Source of the DNA: Tetrapyrgos nigripes
Lineage: Eukaryota > Basidiomycota > Agaricomycetes > Agaricales > Campanellaceae
NCBI GenBank assembly: GCA_013368315.1
Contig: JAACJM010000028.1
Location: 496,001 to 560,000, forward strand
Reading direction: 5' to 3'
Length of the DNA: 64,000 nt
A program made the translations under genes and the position numbers. The stretch's first letter is position 1; each line of letters begins with the position of its first letter. The notes beneath the pieces were generated by a model. It made no database searches and was not told where the DNA came from. It was given only the letters and a program-made list of their open reading frames with translations. Shown in pieces: positions 1 through 10,860 of this stretch.

Positions 1-39
1 TGCTTCCCGAGGGCGATGCGAGAGAAAAGAGCAGTGAAG

Positions 40-700
40 CTAGGCAGAATGGGCGATTATTAACCCCTCAGGTGGGTAAGTGAAAGGACTGAGCATACCG
101 AGTTGAACTTGTTGGTCAAATCGCCATGCGCAACGATTGATATAGAGGTAGATGAAATAGCGTTCGTATCCATAGTGCTGGGGTAAAATGTCGAAAAGTT
201 CGAGATGGGTTTGTTCTACGTATACGTACTCTCGTACTCTGCAGAAAGGGCTGTAAAGATGGAAAAAGTCGACCTTGCGGTCAACATTCGAGAGCTGCGT
301 ACCTGAATGCACCTGTAACGTCACCGTGTCCCCATGTTCCTAAACCTCGTTAATTCGAGGTTTGTCAGCTACGAATGTCGCTACGTTTTGATATCCACCT
401 AGCCAGTGACGATAGCTATTAGGAGAATATGGTATCGGAGGTTGAATCGGTGGAACTTTCTCCAGAGGAATGTCCATACGTTGGTCGATGATGGTCGTAT
501 ACGTAGCGGCGGCACTTCTCCCTGGTCTTCCTCTTTCTTTTTCGATTCCTTTTTTTTTTTTTTTTTTTTTTTTGTTTCCGGGCTGTATTTTCGATAGCAA
601 AAATGCGTCTCGACAATAGCATTGAATATACGTTTGGAAGAAGTAACGTACCTGCGGCATCTCCTGCTGTAACCCCGCAAAACCTAACCTCTCCCCTCAT
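40..700 (-). pseudogene. uncharacterised minus-strand gene with an in-frame stop
   Basis: I do not recognise the product. A possible first exon near 650-700 ends at a GTACGT donor, and the intron would contain the run of about 25 T (plus strand) near 548-574. A long exon then reads from about 510 to 40 in one frame, rich in Pro, Tyr and Phe. The frame is interrupted once by TAG at 340-342, between residues RINEV and EHGDTV, and then continues for 94 residues to a stop at 40. The interruption is explained by one C-to-T change (CAG to TAG). Either this is a recently inactivated gene or the true stop is at 340 and the rest is chance. The exon structure is my inference. Confidence 0.4.
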
Positions 701-1042
701 CCAGCCTACACCTGTCCACGCCGCCCATGGAGGAAGAGATTTTGAATATGTGAATCTCTCCTCTTACGTTGTACCAACCATGTTTATCGCAAATCGCAGT
801 TTAAGTCTTTGAGTCTTCGAACGGTGGAACCAAAACTTGCAGTTACCACCCTTGAGCTCTGGGTGTAACATTTCCTAAACCTGTCGTTCTTACGTATATT
901 ACGACTACATCGATGTCTCTCTCTTCACCCATGGGTTTCTCCTTTCGGTCCTCAGTCCTTCACAATAGCGAGGGAGTCGAGGGAGTTACTTGACTAAATG
1001 TGCCATGAATTGATGTGGGCGTCTAGAAAGTTACAAGACGTC

Positions 1043-1134
1043 GGCGCTATAGCCAAGTGGTTACGGCGACAGATTTGAATTTCAAATTTATCTGTTCCTC
1101 TTTGAGGGCGCAGGTTCGAACCCTGCTGGCGTCG
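1043..1134 (+). tRNA. tRNA-Ser (UGA) with a 10-nt intron
   Basis: The sequence folds as a type II tRNA. The acceptor arm is GGCGCTA/TGGCGTC with two G-T wobbles and discriminator G. The D arm is GCC..GGC after T8-A9. The anticodon stem is ACAGA/TCTGT (1069-1073/1091-1095), the long variable arm is CCTC/GAGG, and the T arm is GCAGG-TTCGAAC-CCTGC. The anticodon TGA sits at 1076-1078. A 10-nt intron (1080-1089) lies at the canonical 37/38 site. A T6 run at 1155-1160 can act as RNA polymerase III terminator. Long variable arm, discriminator G and anticodon all agree on serine. Confidence 0.93.
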
Positions 1135-1622
1135 TCGCTTCATCTTCGGTATTCTTTTTTCTCCGTACTAAGACGTCAAGATATTCTATCAGCGACAGTG
1201 GCTGACAACTGCTCGCACTTCGTATTTATAACAAGTCGGTCCTTGAGAGCAGCATCAGCACTGAGTACTGAGCGCTGAGCAGTTAGTATAAAGAAAACAG
1301 AATGGACCTATGGGGATGAAGAAACTTTTATGACAGACTGAGACAACCACCGCGGAGGGCGATGCATATTTGGAGCTTGGAAAAATCTTAAACTTAAATG
1401 ACGGATTTTGCTCGGCCCCGGGCATACTCCATATGGGACCGATTTGAGGCCGTGTTTTTCAATGCCCCAAATATGGTTCGCCGCCCGCGGTGAATGTGAC
1501 AGTCAGCATTGTAACAAGCGCGTACCAGCGTCATCATTCGCCTTTTGTATCACATCACTCCCAACTTCCACCTTCATAGCCCTGCTTTACAGCCGCCTCT
1601 GAGGTTGGCCTCTGAGCTGACC

Positions 1623-4600
1623 ATGCCGGTTGTAGCGGAGCTTCCAGAAAATCCAACCTTCAAAGACTTTCATACCTCTGACGGTAACAAGAACTGGCCG
1701 ACCAACAACAACCGAGTCGTCGACGAGAACGGTAATTTTGATTACCACGAAGCTGTGGAATTGGATGATCCAGAGAACCTTCGATGGAGAGTGCAACTAG
1801 GAAAGCAGTTGCAAAAGGCTTTGTCGTGGCCGGGTGAGTGGATGTCCATGATGACGACGATGTTCGCTATGAGACTGACGTTTCTGACGTGTCTTTCTTA
1901 CTTTAGACGGTGCAAACTATGTATTAAGAGACTTTCCAGAAGGTTACAAGCTGTTCAGGCATCACAAGGGTACAGCAAAATCTCATAGAAGCGACAGGTA
2001 CTTGTTTGGTGTGTCTCGAATCCATCTCTTATTCTCGGTATACGTACGGTTCTGACATGAAAACGACGCTACTATATTTTTTAGGTTCCAAATACAGCCC
2101 TAGGTTTCGTTCCTTACCCGAGTTTGTTCCTCATGCAATCTGGCTCTTCAAACAATTACCATCTCACTCGTCCTCCTCTTCCGAGGCTTCTTCCTCTGCC
2201 ACTATCCTAGATCATATCGAGTGGGATCATACAACTTGCGAATGCAAATATGCAACGAAACAGCATGTCGCGAAGAAAGCATCACCTAGGAAAGCCAAGG
2301 CCAAGGACCGGGTTTCTGGGACTCAGGATAACGCGAAAATGAAAGTGCCTGACGACATTGGGGCTTTAGCTGTTGGGGTCAAGAGAAAAGGAACGAAGAC
2401 AGGCGAGATGGCGGACGTAGATGTGGGTATGGATGGCAAGGCCGAAGGAACCCCTGATGTCGCTGCAGTCCCTGTACCCGTATCCGAAAACCCATCCGCT
2501 AAACCTGTAACAACCGAAGGAGACACTCATCGTTCTAACGACATCGACACACGGGAAGCGGTGTCATTGCCGTCCATAGCCATAAATGCTGACGGCGACA
2601 CCACGAAGGAGAATGGTCATCATGTTGGGAACGACATCGAGATGAAGGATGCTTCTCAATTAGACATCAACAACGTCGAGGAGAAAGATCGGGAGGACGT
2701 GTCTTCAGTTGAGGGTATCTGGGAAGGAGAGAACACCATCAATCCTCAGAAAGGCAAATTCATCTACTGTCGTTCTACCTTCTACTCCTCTCTGCACCTC
2801 CTCCTCCATTCCTATTGCCAGCCATAGTCTGAACAATTCCACGTACGTCAATGCCAATGCAAACCCTTCCATCGTTCCTGAAGGTTTCGCTGACAAGGTT
2901 GAAGCCGATGAAGATACAGAACCTCAATCTCATCCTTCTCATCCACCTCCACCGACCACGACAATCTCACCTTCTCAACGCGATAAAATCTTCTTACCCA
3001 CAACAAAAGAGATACTCTTCCCCATCTCTGATGGCAGCTCGTCGAAATGGCCGGTGTATTCTGTTACTACCACTATTCCTGCTACGACTTCGACTCCCAT
3101 ATCCGTCCCTGCTATTCTCGCTTCGACTTCCATCTCCGCATCTACACCCACTCGGAAAACTCCAGTTACACTTACAGTACCCACTAGTAGCACCAGTGCT
3201 GGTCCTGTTCCTTCTACAAGTATTAATACTACTGGTAATGCACAACAGGCTGTATCAGGTCCCGATCCCACATCTACACCTGTACAGTCTGTATCGGCGT
3301 CCATGTCTACGTCCACACCTACACCTGCCCCAGCATCTCTACTTGCTACACCTTCCGCCTCCGTCGACACGCCCTCAAATTCTTTGCGTTACATCTACGA
3401 TTCATCAGCGTCTAAAACATTTCTTGAAAACGTAGGAAACGGGATTGTTAAACAGCTAGGGGAGAAGTTTGGTTTCGATGGTACGTGTTGTATCGTTATT
3501 TTCGCGTTATTTTGACGGGATGCTGACTGTCTATTTTTTCTCCCTTTCTTGTCACTATATACACACAGCCAACGCAAAGTACATCTTGAAAGACTTGCCT
3601 GAAGGCTACAGGTTGTTTGAAGCTTCGAAGGTCGGGCAGAAAAGGAAGGATAAATATTTAATTGGTGAGTTTTTCTTTCTTTTGTTCTCGTTTGGCTTGA
3701 CTGACCAAGTATTTTCATGTATACATATAGGCTCGAAATTCGGCAAATTTCGCTCTGCTAACGAGTTCATCCCACATGCAATTTGGCTTTTGGAATCTTT
3801 TATTTCTTTGGAGACTCCTCCTGAGTCGTCTTCCGCATCTTCTTCCCAATCTCAGCTTCATGATCAGAACCAGAGCGATCCATTCTCCATAATCTTACCC
3901 CCCTCGTCTTCGATGCTACCAAAACCAACACCGTCTTCTTCAGATCCTAGCCCTCAGAAGATATTAGACTCAAACCTGACGCTGTGGGATCATTCAAAAT
4001 GTCATTGTCAGTACAGTCAAGGAAGGAAGGGCAAAACAACAATCGTGAACACACCGACGAAGACGCCGAAGACGCTGAAGAGACAAAGTTCAAAGATGGA
4101 CAAGGTGGACGGACTTGGGAGCATACGTGTTATACTTGGTGTAGAGGAGATGAAGAAGTCAGTTGGGACTGGGAAGGGGGCTGGGTCTGAGACAGGTGAT
4201 GGTGTCGGTACTCAGGGTGAAGACGAAGACCTGGAAGTTATTGAAGTTGCGACGACGGCGGAAGAGGGTTCGGGTTCTTCTGTCCAACGAGATGTTGGTG
4301 CTGCAAGCCTCAAGAGAAAGGGCAAACAACGTGCTTGTTCTCCGGCGCCGAGCTCTTCTGCGAGGAAAAAGGCTAGAACCGAGAGTAGTGGTGCTGGAGC
4401 TGGAGCTGAAGACGGAGAAGTGTATCAGTCCAATGAGCCGGAATTACTCAGCCTTGCCTCGGCGATCAATAGTGCACTGGGGACTCGTCAAAGTGCTCGA
4501 AAACGACGTGCTCCTGCTCGTTTCGAAGAGAATGTGAGCCCGGCAACGAAGAAAGCTAGGAAGGCGCATTCTTCAAATGCAAATGCAGCGGAAAGCGTGA

Positions 4601-6204
4601 ATGGGATATCCTTGAATGGGGCGGGCAATGGTCATCAAGTCTCGGGGCAGATAACAGTGGATCATCAGTATCCGCATGCTAGGAATCGTCTAGGTCCGAC
4701 GCCGAAAGGAACGAAAAACGGTGCTGCGAAACCGAAGACGACCGGTTCAGATCATTCCACTCCCGCCACCACACCATCCCAGGGATCTTCAATCTTTGGA
4801 CCTATCACCTTCACCCAAATGACAAAGCTGGCCATGTACAGTCGAGCGGACTTTATCACTTCGGAGGAGATTAACAACATCGTCGCTGAATTGCCTGTGG
4901 AAAATCCCATGGAGACATACTTCCGGCCAGGCGAATTGGTGTTTTACTCTCTTCGCCAACCCATCGCAGGACCCTCCCAGCAGATACAGTTTTGGCCAGC
5001 GGTCGTCAGGGAATTTGGGAAAGATTACATGTACAATATCCAGCTTCTTGGTCTTCCAATCAAGGGACTTCTTTATCCCGTCCATCCGACTTATATTTTA
5101 CCCTACCTGGCTACCCAGGTGTCCCCGGAATTGCTGCAGAGCATCTTGGCCAAAGACGTTTGGAACCCATCTTCTCAGTTTCGCTCGTCCAAACCAGCAG
5201 AGTACCTCAAAGCACCGTTCCACGAGTTGGCACACTACTATGGTGCAGCCTTATGGCAAGCTCGTAAAATCTTCCAATCATGGGGATTCGGAATCTTATG
5301 CGCTGCTTCATCCTCTTTACCCAAATCAGCAGTACAAGTCCAGATGTCAGGCCCAAGCCCCGTCTATTATCGTGCAATACAGCCTACTCCTTCTCACAAG
5401 AGGTTTCCTTACCTATGGTGGGGTCCCGAACGTCTCGTCATCGGCGATTTCATCAGATTGAAACAATCACGAAAAGCGTTCCAGGAAAGCACTATACCAA
5501 ACTTTAATCAAGTTTTACCACCTTCAGGACCTGGAGAAGCGGTGGCAGCCTGTGAACTCGCTTTGGAGGGGTGTACTTCGAGTGGGGCGAGTGGGGCGAG
5601 TCTGAGAGGTGTCGTGATGCGAGTACGCGAGTTTTTCGTGGATGAGGTTAATTTGCGGTCTGACAAACAGGCATGGGTTATACGTGCCTGCGGGATGTTG
5701 TATGAGCTTGCAGATATCGATTGGACACCGTCTGAGCCATCTAGCGAGGAAAACGGGCCTCTACCGGATCCTCCGAAAGGGTACAAATTCCGAGCGATAT
5801 TGCCTTCTACCTCGGAAGCGGTGGTCACGATGGAGCTCGTTGCAGGAAGATATTATCCTGGAATTCTTTCTCATCACATATTGGAAACGGCTATCTTGAG
5901 TAATGCTCTGAACGCCGGTCTCAAGGGATTGGAGTCTCTTTGGGCGTTGGAGGGGATAGTACCCGGAGAAGGAAATACTATGTTTAGCCGTTTGGAGGAT
6001 AGCTCGGCAAGTGCTTCGACAAAAATTTATCAATCTGCTGTATGGTTTGGACAGGAGCGGAAGAGGATGAAGGAGATGCAGTCTGAGAGTGATATTGATT
6101 GGGAGAAAGTGAAGGAGGACTTGACAAGGCTGAAGAATGACATAGAATCTCCTGACTACTCGAAGGGTTCCTCATCATCGATGCCCCGTTTGCACGCAGT
6201 CTAG
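1623..6204 (+). CDS. Clr2-like transcriptional-silencing protein with duplicated N-terminal unit
   Basis: In fission yeast Clr2 is a subunit of the SHREC heterochromatin silencing complex. Exon 1 (1623-1833) has the family's W-P-T-N segment. Introns at 1834-1906 and 2009-2084 frame an exon with LRDFPEGYKLF and DRYLFG, followed by FRSLPEFVPHAIWL and a Cys-x-Cys end (HTTCECKY). The same block recurs after introns 3481-3568 and 3665-3730: ILKDLPEGYRLF, DKYLIG, FRSANEFIPHAIWL and SKCHCQY. A basic NLS-like stretch follows (KRKGKQ, ARKKAR), then the Clr2 core near 4920-5170 (PGELVFYSL, QFWPAVVREF, PVHPTYILPYL) and a C-terminal region ending at 6204. The join between the two halves is unresolved. 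The first half is open in one frame to 2827; the second is open in another from 2664 to 3480 but has no early ATG. An intron of length 1 mod 3 is needed, and one poor candidate is 2701-2749. The alternative is two tandem genes or a frameshift. Confidence 0.72.
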
Positions 6205-6353
6205 TTTGATTGAGGTAGAGAGCACAACCATTCAGTGTATTTTGTTGCTACTGTATCTTGACGCTATTAACACTGTTCATACAAGAAGGCAAGAGGAGAA
6301 CCGAAGATTTTCTGATTACATGGACACAACACATGAGAAAACCAGCATGTGAA

Positions 6354-6650
6354 TCATGGCCTCGACGATATTGCTGCTTCTACATCCCACTTCAGCTTAT
6401 CCCAACTATCCTTGGTGGCCATTGAGATCCTGGTGTTACTGTCCTCGTGAACCAGAAAATTCGGCGAGAGCACGGGTGCTGGCAAAGTAGTTTTCAAAAG
6501 TTCCTCTTGCTCCCTCAAAAATGTGTCACCATCGTGATATCTGCACAGTAACAGATCCAATGCTACGACTGCTTCGAATCCATTGACCAGAATTTGTCGG
6601 AAATAATACCCCTGGGGGGCTGCGGGTGCAGTGTGCGTAGTACCTCTAAA
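6354..6650 (-). pseudogene. 3' fragment of a second Clr2-like gene
   Basis: Read on the minus strand, this encodes PQGYYFRQILVNGFEAVVAL followed by CRYHDGDTF. It lines up with PKGYKFRAILPSTSEAVVTM and GRYYPGIL in the last 150 residues of the neighbouring Clr2-like protein. Both continue to a short W-x-KLK/KVKED-type tail and a stop (here 6354). Homology to Clr2 ceases upstream at about 6640-6650, where the opposite strand begins to encode the truncated transcription-factor-like gene. It is therefore a tail-to-tail fragment with no promoter or N-terminal domain. I infer a partial inverted duplication followed by a rearrangement. Confidence 0.65.
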
Positions 6651-6654
6651 TAGC

Positions 6655-7444
6655 GACATTCTCCGCGAACTAATTTCCATCACCAACCTCAGGAGTAATA
6701 TCGGTACCCGACTGCTCCAGTCATCACGCAAACGGTTGAGAGACTTAGACTCGGATCAGCAAACGAGTAGTCAAAGTGGAAGTCAAACACAAACCACTTC
6801 ATCCTCGCCCTCGAATGAGCCTTCTGCTAGTGCTAGTGATTCCTCTGCACATTTGCATCAATATGGTCATCTCCAGGATAGCTATGACTTTCAAAACCAT
6901 TCTCAACGTCCACAAGACGATTCGGAGAGTACTCCTACCATTCAATCTCGGTTTTTGCTTCCCCACTCTGGTAGTCAAACCCATGGTGCAGAATCGATGA
7001 TGTTTAATCTTCCGATGCACAGTGCCGAACTTGGAAGTTTACCTCTCCACGAGTCGTTTGATCTATTCCAGGATCAGGGGCAGGGTGACCCTGGCCCTAG
7101 CTCATTACTAATAGCGATTTTCATCCTGGTATTGGTCAGGCTCTTTTCCCTCAGCCAGATGCCCGTGGTGATCACGGTGCAAATGCCGAGACATGGACGA
7201 ATATGCCTATGGATACCATGGACATGAATATAGACGCTATGTTGATGGGCATGGGCATGGACTCTTACACCGACTCGTGTACGATGATTTTTAGTTGGCC
7301 TGGGTCCGAGGAGATGGGCGATGTAGCAGATGCTACAGATCATGATCCGCATGCGTCGATGCTTTTAGGAGGAGGATCAGGCTCGTCTTTCGCTACAGGT
7401 GTTGGTGCCAGCGCTCAGGGTTCCCAACCTCGAGCAGAGGGTTA
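6655..7444 (+). pseudogene. left part of split gene resembling the C-terminus of a fungal transcription factor
   Basis: The segment opens with RSNIGTRLLQSSRKRLRDLD and runs into a Gln/Ser/His-rich tail (SQSGSQTQTTSSS, DSSAHLHQYGHLQ) and then Met/Gly/Asp-rich sequence (MPMDTMDMNIDAMLMG). This style is typical of the C-terminal tail of fungal Zn2Cys6 regulators. No zinc cluster or Fungal_trans domain is present: the 5' part is missing and sequence from the Clr2 fragment takes its place at about 6650. The frame shifts between about 7050 and 7125. An intron ending at TTACTAATAG (7105-7114) with a weak donor, or an indel, would explain it. The coding sequence stops abruptly at TTA (7442-7444), where the CACTA-type element begins. 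The rest is at 35850-36363. Confidence 0.6.
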
Positions 7445-8760
7445 CACTGGGTGCAAACACTTGTAAATCCTCTGCTTTACTGAGGTTTTACAAGAGTATT
7501 ACACCAAGCCAATCAATATGTAAGACTCCTTGTCATACATTAGTATTACAAGAGACAGAAAAAATTAGAACAACCTTGGATGACCATTGTAAGTCACAAA
7601 GAAATACCATGGACTTTCAGTGTGACTTGCTGTCACTGTATACCCTTGGTTGATATACTGTGGAATTACACAGGAATTTCAGAGTGACTTTTTGTCACAA
7701 TATGTCATGTAGTAAGACACATAGGAAATACTGGAGTATTTCAGTGTGACAGATAATCACAGTATGACAAACAGTAAGGCAAGAGAGATTTACAAAGGAC
7801 TTACAAGGAAGCAAAATCTGCAGAAAATTTACAAAGTGACAATCAAGTCACAGTAATACACTTGTAAGACTAGCTGTATTATGAAGGAATTATAAGAAAC
7901 AGTTGCTACAAACACTGGTAAATCTTCAGCCTTACTGGAGTATTACAAGAGTATTATGGGGAACCAATCAATATGTAAATTGGCTTGACTTACAAGTGTA
8001 TTACAAAATAGACAAAAAATGAGGACTATTCTGAAAGACCATTGTAAGCTGCAAGGACATACCATGGACTTTCAGTGTGAGGCTTTGTCACAGTATAGCA
8101 TTGAAGAGCATACAGTGGAATTACAAGGTGACTTTTTTGTCACAGTATGTCTTCTTGTAAAACAGAACTGAAATACCAGGGTATTTCAGTGTGAGATAAT
8201 GTCACAGTAAGACAATTTGTAAACCAAGTAAAATTTACAGAGGACTTACCAGAGGGTAGAACTTGAAAGTCTTGGGTAAGACTGCTCATATTTACACTGA
8301 ATTTAGGGAGGGACAGCTGTGTCACAGTAATACCCTAGAAAGACTTGTGATTTTACAAGGGAATTACAAGATGCAGGTTTTAAAAGTCTATCTCGCAAGT
8401 CTCTGGAAAAAACCTGCATGCTAAATGGAGAATATACAGTGTGACAGACTGGTCACAGTAAGACACTTGTAAGTCACAAGACATTACAATGACTTTACTG
8501 AAAAGTGACTATTTTATAAGTCATCATGTATATCCAATGGACTTACAAGAGACTTGTTGGATGGATTTGCAGTGCATGTCAATTCAGTAATACAGAAGGG
8601 CTTACTGAAAATTTACAGGATGTAATACAATGAATTCATTCAACCAGGTTAATTAAATTTTACTAAATATAAATAGACAGCTCAGGCTGGACAGGAAAAG
8701 GGCAGACTACTGTGTCTGCCTTGTCATCTGCTTCATCTGCTCAGTCTGTTACATCTGCCC
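7445..8760 (+). repeat. left terminal inverted repeat of the CACTA-type element
   Basis: This matches the reverse complement of 34535-35846 and of 10835-12093 with few differences. It is dense in short subterminal motifs: CAGTGTGA followed within 10-20 bases by GTCACAGTA, and TTACAAG/CTTGTAA. These form many small imperfect palindromes. They resemble the transposase-binding subterminal repeats of CACTA elements; the role is inference. No open frame of interest lies in it. Confidence 0.85.
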
Positions 8761-9110
8761 CATCTGCCCCATCTGCCTTGTCTGCCCCGTCTGCTCCGTC
8801 TGCCCCGTCTGCTCCGTCTGCCCTGTCTGCTCTGTCTGCCTCGTCTGCCTCATCTGCCCTGTCTGCCTCGTCTGTCCTGTCTGCCCAGTCTGCCCCATCT
8901 GCCCAGTCTGCCCCGTCTGCCTCATCTGCCCCGTCTCCCTCGTCTCCCTCATCTGCCCCATCTGCCTTGTCTGCCTTGTCTGCCCTGTCTGCCTTGTCTG
9001 TCCTATCTGCCCAGTCTGCCCCGTCTGCCTCGTCTGCCTCGTCTGTCCTGTCTGCCCAGTCTGCCCCATCTGCCTGTCTGCCCTGTCTGCCCCATCTGCC
9101 TTGTCTGCTC
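8712..9110. repeat. (TCTGCC)n-type low-complexity array, left
   Basis: A degenerate tandem array of 6- and 9-base units built on TCTGCC/TCTGCCTTG. It is the reverse complement of the GGCAGA arrays at 10334-10860 and 34350-34575 and begins inside the terminal repeat. It gives long open frames (SALSAS.. or QTGQTR..) in several phases, which is a side effect of a repeat unit divisible by three. Confidence 0.85.
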
Positions 9111-10333
9111 TGTCAATCAGCATGTCAATCTGCAGCCGTGTCAACTGCTGCCACGTCAAATCGTCTTGTTCACTCTGCCAGCCTCTGTGTCTGCTTGTAC
9201 ATACCTATCTGGCCTTAGTTAACGTCAACCCCAGAGTCCTCAAATCCTCAATTTCCTCAAGTTCTACCCTCAATATACCTGCAAGTCCCTACTGTGTCAA
9301 GTCCATGCGAATACCCAATGCTAGGAAACATCAAGGACCCAGATGGAAGTCTTGAGTGGATTGGATGGAGATTCCAAGTGGATCCAGATAGGAAAGAGCT
9401 TATAAAGATAAATAGGGATTTCAGTCGGAAAGACTGGGAAGCTCTAGGGAACCATCGAGGAAGGATAGGAGACCAGCTTTGTCGATTTTGCACTTAAGCT
9501 ATCTACTACAAACTTGCTAGCTTAAGTACTACTTCAGAGAGCATAGGAATTAGATAGGAAAGGATCGGAAATGAAGGGAAATATAACTATAGCAGGAAAG
9601 GTGAAGGGGAACACCTTATAAGGAAAGTGGAGCTATGAGATATGGATTGGAGATGAGTCGGATATGAATCGTAAATGAAGGTGTGAATAAGGAAAAGGGA
9701 AAAGATCGGAAAGCGATAGGAAAGTAATGGAAACTAAGACTGTACTGGAAAGTCATAGGAAAGTACTGGAAAGTAAGACTGTACTGGAAAGTCATAGGAA
9801 AGTACAGGAAAGTAAAAGGGTACTGGAAAGCCATAGGAAAGTACAGGAAAGTGCATAGATCTTACATACTGTCAAGATACTTTTGTCTTTGCCTCAAGAA
9901 TACACGTTCCTGGGCCCAGGTCTTGTCATTCTCTGGGTCATTTCTAGCCCTCGCAGCTCATTGGGAAATACAAGCTGCTCTATCAGCACGCGTGAGTGAG
10001 GAAATGGTTGTACAGCCCAGGTATGTTGTGTACAACCTTACATGCATACTCTACTGATGACTTTCTTTTTTTTTTTTTAGCATCGTTTCACTCTGAGCAT
10101 GTTCAGTCATGAGGGCTGCTGGAAGGATCGGTGCAAGAAGTGGGTGATGGACTAATGGAAAGGGTTTTCAGGATACATATATGTATTTGCCTATGTCGTT
10201 GTCGCAATGTGTATATACACATTGTGTTGTATATATTTAGGCCCTCATCTATATAACTTCTTTCATTTACTGCTTGAACTTCCAATTGCAGGACCAGAAA
10301 AGTACCAAACCCAAATAGACAGTATATGTGGAA
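9111..10333. other. inter-array spacer with decayed retroelement-like sequence
   Basis: Nothing here is clearly coding. A short plus-strand frame near 9311-9497 (GNIKDPDGSLEWIGWRF) may be a retroelement fragment. From about 9700 to 9850 a 20-40 bp GA-rich unit repeats (GGAAAGTCATAGGAAAGTAC and variants), resembling the GA-rich part of the LTR at 15524-15980. A T11 tract ending in AG lies near 10067-10080. Confidence 0.4.
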
Positions 10334-10860
10334 AACCCTACGTTGGCAGACGGAGCAGACAGGGCAGACAGAGTAGACAAGGCAGACAAAGCAGACGGGG
10401 CAGATGAGGCAGATGAGGCAGACAGGGCAGACAAGGCAGACGGGGCAGACAAGGCAGACGGGGCAGATGGGGCAGACAAGGCAGACAAGGCAGACAAGGC
10501 AGACAGAGCAGACAAGGCAGACAGAGCAGACAAGGCAGACAAGGCAGATGGAGTGGATGAGGCAGACGGAGCGGATGAGGCAGATGGAGCAGATGAGGCA
10601 GATGGAGTGGATGAGGCAGATGGAGTGGATGAGGCAGATGGAGTGGATGAGGCAGATGGAGTGGATGAGGCAGACAAGGCAGACGGAGCAGACAAGGCAG
10701 ACGGGGCAGACAAGGCAGACAGGGCAGACAAGGCAGACAAGGCAGACAGAGCAGACAAGGCAGACAAGGCAGACAGGGCAGACAAGGCAGACAAGGCAGA
10801 CGGGGCAGACAAGGCAGATGGGGCAGATGGGGCAGATGTAACAGACTGAGCAGATGAAGC
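10334..10860. repeat. (GGCAGA)n-type low-complexity array, middle
   Basis: About 60 units of GGCAGACAA/GGCAGACGG/GGCAGATGA and similar, with a sub-block of 15-base units (GATGAGGCAGATGGAGTG-like) near 10550-10670. It is directly adjacent to the internal copy of the terminal repeat, in the same arrangement as at the right end of the element. Confidence 0.85.

Noticed and set aside
547..574. Long T run as a terminator
   Set aside because: It lies within a probable intron of a minus-strand gene, where it is a poly-A run; no RNA polymerase III gene precedes it.
7445..8760. CRISPR-like array of regularly repeated CAGTGTGAC/GTCACAGTA motifs
   Set aside because: Motifs are short, irregularly spaced and palindromic, in a eukaryotic genome; they fit transposon subterminal repeats.
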